This document shows, in pieces, positions 1-7,769 of a stretch of DNA of 64,000 nt. Position numbers and translations under genes: made by a program. Under the pieces are notes generated by a model, which saw nothing but the letters and a program-made list of their open reading frames with translations, had not been told where the DNA came from and did not search any database. Numbering within the stretch: the stretch's first letter is position 1; the number at the start of each line of letters is the position of its first letter. This DNA is from Kolteria novifilia (GTDB lineage Bacteria > Planctomycetota > Planctomycetia > Kolteriales > Kolteriaceae), in assembly GCA_007748055.1 (NCBI GenBank), contig CP036279.1:620001-684000 (forward strand). The letters run 5' to 3'.

Positions 1-145
1 GGTCATGATGGAGGAGCTTCCGCGGTCAATGGTCAACCTTGTCCGATGGCCCGGTTACTATACGAGTCAATGACGGGCATTGTTAGCGCCTCGTCACCAC
101 GAGGCCAGGGGGTCGGCGAAAGTCCCCACGGGAGTGCGTTCCGGG

Positions 146-1390
146 ATGGATTGGGATGTCGCGGTCATCGGAGCGGGGGCGGCGGGGTTGCTCGCCGCGA
201 CGCGTGCCGCCGAGAGGGGCAAGCGGACGATCTTGCTCGAGAAAAACCGCAAGCCGGGGGTGAAGATCCTCATCTCCGGGGGAACTCGCTGCAACCTGAC
301 CCATGCCACCGACGCGCGGGGCATCGTCAAGGCCTTCGGCAACTCCGGCAAGTTCCTGCACGGGGCGCTCGCGGCCCTCTCTCCCCAAGACGTCATCAAA
401 CTCGTCGAGAACGAGGGCGTCGCGACAAAGAGAGAGGCGACCGGCAAGATCTTCCCCGCCAGTGACCGTGCTCTCGATGTTCAGCGGGCCCTCCTCGGAC
501 GACTGACTCGCAGCGGCGCGGCCCTTTCGCTCGACAATACCCTGGAGGACATCGATCGTGCGGGAGAGGCGTTCGTGCTGCGAACCTCAAGCGGGCTCGT
601 GATCGCGCGCAGTGTCATCGTGACGACGGGCGGGATGTCCTACCCGGGCTGTGGGACGACCGGCGACGGCTACCGCTGGGCGAAATCCTTCGGGCATCGC
701 GTGGTGACGCCACGCCCGGCACTCGTCCCGGTGATGATCGACGATGCCAAGCTGAGGGACCTCAAGGGAATCACGATTGAGGATGTCGCCGTCCGTCTTC
801 TCGATACCAGGGCGGCATCGCGGAAGAAGGGGATCTTGGGTCAGGATCGCGGGTCGTTGCTCTTCACGCACTTCGGCCTCTCGGGGCCAGTGATCCTCGA
901 CATGAGTCGAGCGATCAGCGCTCATGCGACCCCGAAACAGTTGCGGATTCTCTGCGACTTCCTCCCCGAGACGAACCTGGAGAGCCTCGAGTCACGTCTG
1001 CGGTCCGAGACGTTGGCCAACGGCAAACGCTCGTTGACGGTAATGCTCGGCGAGTTGCTCCCGCGTCGGCTCGTCGAACTTCTCGTGGAGAAGGCGGGCG
1101 TTCCTTCCGAGCGGCGGCTCGCGGAGTTGACTCGTGGGGAACGTCGCGCCGTGGTGGAGAGGATAAAGTCGCTCGAGCTGCCCGTCGAGTCGACCAAGGG
1201 ATTCGCGAAGGCCGAGGTCACCGCCGGAGGGGTCTCGCTTGCCGAGGTCGATTCACGCGACATGCAAAGCAAGCTGGTTAAGGGACTCTACTGGGCGGGC
1301 GAGGTGCTCGACCTCGACGGGCGCATCGGAGGATTCAACTTCCAGGCCGCCTTCAGCACCGGTTGGCTCGCGGGGGAGAAGGTCGAGTGA
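146..1390 (+). CDS. BaiN/HI0933-family NAD(P)/FAD-dependent oxidoreductase
   Basis: Cytosolic flavoprotein of the HI0933/YhiN/BaiN family. The N terminus carries the Rossmann dinucleotide-binding motif GAGAAG within the first 15 residues, followed by the family-typical LISGGTRCNLTH segment. The C terminus has the FAD-contacting run DGRIGGFNFQAAFSTG. At about 414 residues the length is normal for the family. The reading frame stays open upstream to position 80, but the ATG at 146 puts the Rossmann strand (MDWDVAVIGAG) at the N terminus as in homologues, so it is preferred. The true substrate is not known; some members have been linked to bile-acid or other enoate reductions, which cannot be read from this sequence. 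It appears monocistronic, convergent with the next gene. Confidence 0.88.
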   Translation: MDWDVAVIGAGAAGLLAATRAAERGKRTILLEKNRKPGVKILISGGTRCNLTHATDARGIVKAFGNSGKFLHGALAALSPQDVIKLVENEGVATKREATGKIFPASDRALDVQRALLGRLTRSGAALSLDNTLEDIDRAGEAFVLRTSSGLVIARSVIVTTGGMSYPGCGTTGDGYRWAKSFGHRVVTPRPALVPVMIDDAKLRDLKGITIEDVAVRLLDTRAASRKKGILGQDRGSLLFTHFGLSGPVILDMSRAISAHATPKQLRILCDFLPETNLESLESRLRSETLANGKRSLTVMLGELLPRRLVELLVEKAGVPSERRLAELTRGERRAVVERIKSLELPVESTKGFAKAEVTAGGVSLAEVDSRDMQSKLVKGLYWAGEVLDLDGRIGGFNFQAAFSTGWLAGEKVE

Positions 1391-1424
1391 GCGAGCACGC
1401 CCGCTTCGTCAACCGCTCTCCTTC

Positions 1425-1488
1425 GGGTGCCATTGGCTGCTTGTCATCCATTGCCAAGGGATAGGCCAACATCAGTTGGAACAGAGTC
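1425..1488 (+). repeat. Dispersed repeat R1, copy a
   Basis: This short intergenic block begins GGGTGCCATTGGCTGCTTGT and ends AGTTGGAACAGAG. It matches blocks at 51004-51078 (same strand) and 28508-28579 (opposite strand). The left part GGTGCCA..TGGC is partly self-complementary. It sits between the 3' ends of two convergent genes. Confidence 0.7.
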
Positions 1489-2745
1489 CTAATTCGCGTA
1501 GAGGATGTTGAAGTAGGCGGTGACGTCGCTCGGCTTGGCATCGTTGACCGGGTCGAGTTGGTAGCGGTGATTGACGCCGATCTTCCACTTCCAATGACTG
1601 GTGACGCCGCCGATCGGAAAGAGAATCGCGGCATCGTTGTTGACGCGGACGGCTTGCTCGCTGTTGAAGTCGGGAAAAGCGGTGCCGGACCACTCGATGC
1701 GGGCACTCTCGCCGATCAGACGCCGGTATTCTCCCTCCAGTAGCCAACCACTTCGCAGCTCGTTGGGCGTCTCGGCCTCTTGCGTATAGACGACTTGGGA
1801 GAGGGTCGGGCCGGTGCGGACCAAGAGCCGTTCCTCGAGTCGGTCGATGAAACGGTAGCCCAACCCCGAGGAGGAGACATTTCGGATGATGACCTGGGCC
1901 GCTTGGTCATGCTCGAGGTCATCCTTGCCATAGACGACCCAACGGCCGCGCAGATTGCGATCGAGCGTTACTTGCGCGACGGCCCGTTGATTGAGGTCGG
2001 CGTTCTGCTGTTTGTCGAAGTAGCCGTTGATCGACGCCGAGAAGAAACCGAGCTTGCTGCGACGATTGGTACGGAACGCCCCCTGGACGTTGGTCGAGGA
2101 GACGTTACCCTGGCGGAATGAACCTCCTGCTTCGGCTTCCCAGTTCCACACCGACTTGGACTCGTCCGTGTCGACCCGCGAGGCGAGCTTTGTCCCGAGA
2201 AGCTGCCGCTGTTTCTGGAACGAAAACTCGGGTTCGCGCTCGGGTAGTTCGTTGGCGTCGATGGGATTCTCGCCGAACGGATCGAGCGGAGCGGGAAGGA
2301 GCAAATTGGCATCTCGAATCGGGCCCAGAAGGGTCCCGAGCACCGGCGGCACGTCGGACGCCCTCACCGTGACGATCTCCGCCGCGTCGCGAGCGACGAC
2401 TTCCACTTCATACTCGAATTGACGAAGGCGCTTGAGACGTTGGAGCTTGTTGGGAGGACCGAGTTTCGGTGCGCTCGAATCGGCCGAGTCACTCGAGTCC
2501 GTCGATGGCGATTTGTCGGCGGACGAGGCGCCGGGGGAAGTCTTGGTGTCCTGGGATGGCTTGGCGGCGCCCTCGGGAGAAGGGGTGAGGTAGCCGCGCA
2601 TGGGCAACGAGTCGATCTCAATGATCTCGACGTCTTCCCAGTTCGCCGGCCGAGGCGCAGCCGCTTCCGGCGCGCCGCTCGGGTCCATCCCGGGCGAGCC
2701 GTTGAACAGAAGCACGAGCCAGAGGGAGAGCTTCAAGGACGTCAT
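1489..2745 (-). CDS. DUF481 (YdiY-like) outer-membrane protein
   Basis: Predicted secreted outer-membrane beta-barrel. The chosen ATG at 2745 starts a signal peptide (MTSLKLSLWLVLLFNGSPG); the open frame continues upstream but would add a charged non-signal extension. After an acidic Ser/Pro/Asp-rich linker comes a region typical of DUF481: WNWEAEAGGSFRQGNVSSTN, then alternating strands with RSKLGFFSASINGYFDKQQN and a terminal strand ending AYFNILYAN. DUF481 proteins include YdiY, called a putative salt-induced outer-membrane protein; a role in envelope stress is inference only. Length is about 418 residues, longer than enterobacterial YdiY because of the N-terminal linker domain. Confidence 0.75.
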   Translation of the reverse strand: MTSLKLSLWLVLLFNGSPGMDPSGAPEAAAPRPANWEDVEIIEIDSLPMRGYLTPSPEGAAKPSQDTKTSPGASSADKSPSTDSSDSADSSAPKLGPPNKLQRLKRLRQFEYEVEVVARDAAEIVTVRASDVPPVLGTLLGPIRDANLLLPAPLDPFGENPIDANELPEREPEFSFQKQRQLLGTKLASRVDTDESKSVWNWEAEAGGSFRQGNVSSTNVQGAFRTNRRSKLGFFSASINGYFDKQQNADLNQRAVAQVTLDRNLRGRWVVYGKDDLEHDQAAQVIIRNVSSSGLGYRFIDRLEERLLVRTGPTLSQVVYTQEAETPNELRSGWLLEGEYRRLIGESARIEWSGTAFPDFNSEQAVRVNNDAAILFPIGGVTSHWKWKIGVNHRYQLDPVNDAKPSDVTAYFNILYAN

Positions 2746-3034
2746 GACTCCACGGTGTGCATGGCTTGGGCGTTTTGGGTGGAATCGGGGCTGAGGGAGG
2801 GGTCGCACCAGCGTTGTCTGGGAGCGGAAGGTGCCTACAGTCCCGACTTTCTCGTATCCCCCAATGGGGGGACGGGCTCGCTTCCCCGGAAGGGACAGCC
2901 CGCGCTCGATTCATAAACGAATCCTCTATGCGAAGCAAGCGAGGAGCGAGCCAATCCCGATGGTCTGCTGGGTGATGTTGGTTCCATCCCACGGCGGCCC
3001 GTCGCGTAGTCCAACCAGGTCGAGAGCATTCTGA

Positions 3035-3763
3035 ATGAATCAGTACCTCTACGGAGTCGTTCGAGCGGCGGCGGAGACCTTCGACTTTCCCGAGCCGATC
3101 GTCGAGGTTGGCTCCTACCTGGTGGAGGGGCAGGAACGGTTCGGCTTGCGTTCGCTCTTTCCCGGGAAGGAGTACCTCGGGACCGACATGAGGCCGGGGC
3201 CGGGGGTCGACCTGGTCGCCAACGCGGAGCGGCTCTCCGAGTCGGTGGGCGTGGGAAAGGTCGGCACGATCATCGCCCTCAGCGTGCTCGAGCACACGCG
3301 ACACTTCTGGAAGGCGCTCGATCAGCTCGACGAGGTTTTGGCGGACGACGGATTTTTGCTGCTCAGCGTCCCGTTCTGCTTTCACATCCATGCCTATCCC
3401 AACGACTATTGGCGCTGGACCCCCGAGGCGATGAAGCTGGTGCTGGAAGGCTATCCGAGTCGCGTGGTGGGGACGCAAGGGCTGGGAAAACGGCCGACGC
3501 ACGTCTGGGGAATCGGTAGTCGTCACGCGATCGAGGAGGCGACGTTCGCGGAGCTACAAGGACGAATCGACGACTACGCGGCGGAACCGCTTCGGCTCTC
3601 GACGAGGATCCGCTACGAACTCGGCCGCTTGATCTGTGGACCGAGACCCTTCGAGCCCTGGCTCACGCGGAGCCGAGGAACTTGCGAGTTGATCTCGTCG
3701 GTGGCGACCGAGGGTGAGGCTGGGTGTCAGTTGGACAAGGGAGAGGTTCGTTCGGGGAGCTGA
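3035..3763 (+). CDS. Class I SAM-dependent methyltransferase
   Basis: A 242-residue protein with the layout of a type-11 methyltransferase: motif I-like IVEVGSYLVEG, an acidic strand 2 region (YLGTDMRPGPGVDLVANAERL), the motif IV/post-I segment VGTIIALSVLEHTRHFWKAL, and DDGFLLLSVPFCFHIHAYPN, as in methyltransferases acting on sugars or small metabolites. The glycine-rich SAM loop is degenerate (EVGSYLVEG rather than ExGxGxG), as in many members that retain activity. The substrate cannot be deduced. Its 3' end overlaps by 37 bp the end of a convergent small gene. Confidence 0.7.
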   Translation: MNQYLYGVVRAAAETFDFPEPIVEVGSYLVEGQERFGLRSLFPGKEYLGTDMRPGPGVDLVANAERLSESVGVGKVGTIIALSVLEHTRHFWKALDQLDEVLADDGFLLLSVPFCFHIHAYPNDYWRWTPEAMKLVLEGYPSRVVGTQGLGKRPTHVWGIGSRHAIEEATFAELQGRIDDYAAEPLRLSTRIRYELGRLICGPRPFEPWLTRSRGTCELISSVATEGEAGCQLDKGEVRSGS

Positions 3764-3972
3764 GTGCCGCACTGGCCGCAAGTCCACCCGCCCTGTTGGT
3801 GCGAACCGACGACGATACCTTCCAGATCGTTGGCGTGACGTTGGGAAAAGGCGTTGAGCGCCAAGCAGATCGGGCAAACCTCGATCACGCCGTTCTCGAC
3901 CAGTTGTCTGGTCGCCGAGGAGATCTGTCCCTCCTCGTGCAGTCGCTCAATGAAATCGATCCATTCTTCCAT
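3727..3972 (-). CDS. Small zinc-ribbon-like protein
   Basis: An 81-residue ORF starting at an ATG preceded at suitable distance by GAGG. It has two CxxC knuckles, CPIC (residues 33-36) and CGQC (about 66-69), spaced as in a zinc ribbon, preceded by a helical N terminus (MEEWIDFIERLHEEGQIS). The pattern argues that this is a real protein and not a shadow, although it overlaps the 3' end of the methyltransferase on the other strand. Function unknown; a nucleic-acid or protein-binding adaptor is a guess. Confidence 0.6.
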   Translation of the reverse strand: MEEWIDFIERLHEEGQISSATRQLVENGVIEVCPICLALNAFSQRHANDLEGIVVGSHQQGGWTCGQCGTQLPERTSPLSN

Positions 3973-4270
3973 GTCAGGCCCTCGCCGAGGTGAGGAATGG
4001 GAAGCGGTTGACCAAGAGATCCGCTTCTTCTGTTCTTCATTTTATGGCATCGAACCCACCGAGCGCAGAGTGGAAGGAGTTTTCGTTCCGCTTTCTTCAA
4101 GAGCGTGGTACGTGGGCGACGATTGGTTCGCCTTTTCCTGCGAACTTTCGCCGCGGACAAGTTGAACTCGCGTCACTTTCGTTGGGAAAGTATGTTCATC
4201 CTCCCGGCACGTCTTTCCGCCATTGGGACGCGGTGCCGCGACGAGAGAGATTGAGGTCGAGGAGGAGTCG

Positions 4271-5905
4271 ATGAGCCACGTGGAAGAGATGGGAGAGACA
4301 CGACCGGAGGGAGTGGACGAGTCGACGCCGCCGCGCCCAAGCTTCCCGTTCGTTCTCGAGTTCCTCCTCGTCTTGACGATCTTCGCCATCGTCGGTGGGT
4401 CGCGCATCGTCCCAGGCTACAACGAAGACCACTATCTCTCCAAGGCCCGCCACTTCTGGCAACCCGAGTGGAACAGTGGCGACTTCTTCTTGTCGACCGC
4501 CGATGCCCACGCCGTCTTCTACATCCTGGTTGGGTGGTTGGCCAATTTCCTACCGATGGATCTCTACGCGTGGGCGGTTCGCTTCGCCGAATGGTCGCTT
4601 CTCGCCTTGGGGTGGGTCGTGCTGAACCGCGCCGTTGTGCCCTTTCCGGGTTTTTCCGTCGTCTCCGCATTGCTCTTCGCGGGCCTACAACGAAACACAT
4701 CGATGGCCGGCGAATGGGTCATTGGCGGCGCCGAGTCGAAGGGGTTCGCGTGGGCGTTCGTCTTCTGGGGACTGGCCAACGCGGTGCGCGGGCGCTGGAG
4801 CGTCGCGGTCGTCTGGCTCGGCTTGGCGACGGCACTGCATGTCCTGGTTGGAGGCTGGGCGGCGTTGGTGCTCGCGGCGGTCTGGATCCTGGTCGGTCGC
4901 CGGGACGAGTCGTGGAAGTCGCTCCTCGTGGGAGGCCTCGTCGGACTCGTCCTCGCCTCGGCGGGGCTGATTCCCGCGCTGATGCTCAATCGCGAGGTCG
5001 ACCCCGAGGTCGTGGCCCAGGCGAACGTGATCCACGTGCACGAGCGACTTCCGCATCATCTCTACCCACCCGCCTTCAAGCAGGAGAAGGTCCGCCGCTA
5101 TCTGCTGACGATCGGCGCGTGGTTGCTGATCGCTCCCTGGTCGCTCCGGCACGAGTCCTCACGGCGATTTCAGCTCTTCGTCGTCATCTCGTGCGCGATC
5201 ACGATCGCGGGACTGGCCATTGTCTGGTTGACTCGAAACGACGCGGCGGCGCAAGCCTCGCTGCTGCGCTACTATTGGTTTCGCAGCGCGGACATCACGG
5301 TCCCGATGGGGCTCTGTCTAGGGGTGGGCTTGCTCGTTGAGTCCCTGTGGGAACGTCGACGGGGTTGGGCGATCGGCGTGCTCCTGATCGCGTTGGCGGT
5401 CGGCGGCTGGAACAGCATCGATCGCATCAGGCAGAACTGGCGAATCGGCCTGCCGCACATCTTTCATCAAGACCTCGACAGCGACGAAGCCAACCGGGCG
5501 TCCTACCGCGCGTGGAGGGAAACGTGTCGCTGGATCGAAGAGAACACGCCGCCCGATGCCGTCTTCTTGACCGACGCGAACTGGCGCACGCTCGGCTGGT
5601 ACGCCGGGCGGGGAGAAGTCGTCAACTGGAAGCAGGTCCCGCAGGATGCCGCGAGCGTGGTCGAATGGCGGGAGCGAAATCGGCGGCTCCACGGCGACGT
5701 CAAGTCGCTGAGCCAACGCTCGAAACTCAACCAGAAAGACCCCGATCACTTGGTGAGCGTCGGTGCCCAACTCGGAGCGACCCATGCCGTCACCAGGGCG
5801 ACGCCGCCGCTCTCGTTACCCGTCCTCTATGAGAACGACTACTTTCGGGTCTATTCGCTCGAGGGCGAAGAGCCGGCAACGACCTCCCCGGCCAAGGACC
5901 GCTGA
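4271..5905 (+). CDS. Polytopic membrane protein, DUF6798-like
   Basis: A 544-residue integral membrane protein with about ten hydrophobic segments, starting at the ATG preceded by GGAGGAG. The N-terminal loop YNEDHYLSKARHFWQPEW followed by GDFFLSTADAHAVFY resembles the conserved planctomycetal membrane family annotated DUF6798; I give this from memory. The overall plan (acidic loop after TM1, many TMs, soluble C-terminal domain with WIEENTPPDAVFLTDANWRT) also resembles GT-C glycosyltransferases and oligosaccharyl transferase-like proteins, so a lipid-linked sugar transferase is possible but unproven. It ends 8 bp before the convergent FMN-binding gene. Confidence 0.7.
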   Translation: MSHVEEMGETRPEGVDESTPPRPSFPFVLEFLLVLTIFAIVGGSRIVPGYNEDHYLSKARHFWQPEWNSGDFFLSTADAHAVFYILVGWLANFLPMDLYAWAVRFAEWSLLALGWVVLNRAVVPFPGFSVVSALLFAGLQRNTSMAGEWVIGGAESKGFAWAFVFWGLANAVRGRWSVAVVWLGLATALHVLVGGWAALVLAAVWILVGRRDESWKSLLVGGLVGLVLASAGLIPALMLNREVDPEVVAQANVIHVHERLPHHLYPPAFKQEKVRRYLLTIGAWLLIAPWSLRHESSRRFQLFVVISCAITIAGLAIVWLTRNDAAAQASLLRYYWFRSADITVPMGLCLGVGLLVESLWERRRGWAIGVLLIALAVGGWNSIDRIRQNWRIGLPHIFHQDLDSDEANRASYRAWRETCRWIEENTPPDAVFLTDANWRTLGWYAGRGEVVNWKQVPQDAASVVEWRERNRRLHGDVKSLSQRSKLNQKDPDHLVSVGAQLGATHAVTRATPPLSLPVLYENDYFRVYSLEGEEPATTSPAKDR

Positions 5906-5913
5906 GGACTCTG

Positions 5914-7653
5914 TCAGGGAAGGCTCAGTAGCAGCGCCGTTGCCAGCAAGAGGATCGCCGCCCAGTCACCGCCGCCAAGGCGATCGCTGCGGTTGTTGAA
6001 GCGAAGGAACTTCAGCAACGCCCCCGTCGGACATGCGTATTGGCAGTAGGCCATCGGCACGAAGAGCGAGACGATCAGCCCGGCAACGGCGACCGCGATC
6101 GTGCCCCAACCAGCGACACGGAAGATAAAGGCGTCAAAGGGCTCGATCGAGGCCAGGTCGACGTCGAGATGACGAAAGGTCACCACCAGGACCCATGCGA
6201 GCAGCAGTAGCGGAGTCAGTTTCAGCAGGCGATGAAGTCGATGCGGTATCTTCCAACGCCACGGCAGACGTTGTTTCACCAACTCCTGCGCGGCGCCGTA
6301 GGGGCAGTAGTGGTGACAATACCACTGTTTCTTCGTCGTCAGCGGGACGAGAAAAGCAACGGCGCCGACCAGGACCAGACCGGTGGCGATTCGCCACGGA
6401 ACGCCATGCTCGGCCCAGCCAACCAAGAGGGCTTGCGAGAGCAAGTCGCCGCTGACGAACCCGACATAGAGCACGAGAAAGACCTGGAAGAGACGACGCA
6501 GCCAGAGCTTGCCGCGCAGGTTGGAGAAACTGAGCATCAGCCCCACCACCACGACGATCCCCAGCCCGAGATCCCGAAGTCGTGGCTCCCAGACGGGCGT
6601 CGCGGGAGCCTCCCGATGATAAAGAATCGAGCGGGCGCTCGCGGCGAGCGAGTCGACAAGGGCCGCGCTGGTCATCGTCGCCCCGGAGACCGCGTGTGCC
6701 TGGGTGTCCTTCTCCTCCCAAGAGGCCAGTTCCTCGAGGGGCATCTCGCGAAAGCCACGCATGAAGGTGTAATCGCTCGTCACATCCTCCACGTAGACTG
6801 GCGTGTCGTAGCTCTCCTTGATCGCGATGCCGGTGACGTGGTTCCCCGTCGGATCGATCCCAAGAAGGGCATCGGTCGGGCCGCGATAGCCGATGCGATG
6901 GTCGTTTCTCGGAGACGTGCGCGCGACGAACCCAACCCTCCGATCGTCCGTATCCCGAATCTCGAGAAGTTCCTGGGACGCGGGGGTTGGCCGAAACGCG
7001 TTCGCGTCGGGAAAGAGCCGTTGGATCTCCTTGAGCGTCACCGGATCTGGGAAGCGAAACGACGGCTTCGATCCTCGGACGCGGTAGAGAACTCCTTCGG
7101 CCAACGCCAGGCTCGTCAACGTCGCGCCCGAAACCGCTTGCACTGACTCGAGCTGCTCGAGATCCTCCCACGTCAACCCGTTGAATCCCGTCATGAAGGG
7201 GGCGTGAGCGACGACTTGCGCGACGTGGTCCTCGGTGTCTCCCGAGGAGACGAGGTCGATCCCGACCACGCGATCGTCGGTCCCGAAGGCGATGAGCGTG
7301 TTGTTCGGTCCCGAGTAGCCGATGATGTCGTCGCTCATCGGCGAGGTTTGCAGAACATACCCGAGCTTGGTGCCATCCTCGTCGACGACATAGCGTCCGC
7401 CCCGAACGGGGTCGGTTCCGGTGAAGCGGGCCGCGCGGGGAAAGAAGGGCAGGACCGAGTCGACGCCGGCGCTGACTTCGCGCTGGGCTTTCTCCTCGGC
7501 GAGGTGGCGTTGGTGATTGGCGCGGATCAGGCAGAGAATGGCCAGAACGAGCGTCCAGCGAAGGAGGTGGAGCCCCCAGCGCCTCCACGGGGTGCCGCGC
7601 GGCGGGCTCGGCGATTCGAGGATGGAGAGTTCGTTGGGCGAACGGTCGGCCAT
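5914..7653 (-). CDS. Tandem FMN-binding domain protein fused to NapH/NosR-like membrane redox module
   Basis: A 579-residue membrane redox protein. One TM near residues 28-45 is followed by two extracytoplasmic FMN-binding domains, each ending with the flavinylation motif SGATxTS (SGATLTS at about 175-181, SGATMTS at about 323-329), where ApbE normally attaches FMN to the threonine. The C-terminal half has several TMs and two CxxxCP motifs (CHHYCP about 446, CQYACP about 537), as in NosR and NapH. The plan implies electrons passing between quinone, Fe-S or cysteine-bound centres and periplasmic flavins. No apbE, nos or nap gene is in view, so the partner and terminal acceptor are unknown. Upstream of the ATG lies a 116-bp gap to cheA, which is on the same strand. 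Confidence 0.8.
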   Translation of the reverse strand: MADRSPNELSILESPSPPRGTPWRRWGLHLLRWTLVLAILCLIRANHQRHLAEEKAQREVSAGVDSVLPFFPRAARFTGTDPVRGGRYVVDEDGTKLGYVLQTSPMSDDIIGYSGPNNTLIAFGTDDRVVGIDLVSSGDTEDHVAQVVAHAPFMTGFNGLTWEDLEQLESVQAVSGATLTSLALAEGVLYRVRGSKPSFRFPDPVTLKEIQRLFPDANAFRPTPASQELLEIRDTDDRRVGFVARTSPRNDHRIGYRGPTDALLGIDPTGNHVTGIAIKESYDTPVYVEDVTSDYTFMRGFREMPLEELASWEEKDTQAHAVSGATMTSAALVDSLAASARSILYHREAPATPVWEPRLRDLGLGIVVVVGLMLSFSNLRGKLWLRRLFQVFLVLYVGFVSGDLLSQALLVGWAEHGVPWRIATGLVLVGAVAFLVPLTTKKQWYCHHYCPYGAAQELVKQRLPWRWKIPHRLHRLLKLTPLLLLAWVLVVTFRHLDVDLASIEPFDAFIFRVAGWGTIAVAVAGLIVSLFVPMAYCQYACPTGALLKFLRFNNRSDRLGGGDWAAILLLATALLLSLP

Positions 7654-7769
7654 GCGAGGCGCTTTCGGTGATCGCGGAGGAGTCTTCCTCCAAGAGCTTA
7701 TTGGATGCCGGGGAGTTAACTTCCCCGCATCATCGCCGAGCTGGCCGAAGGATCAAGTCGAAGAGTCGT

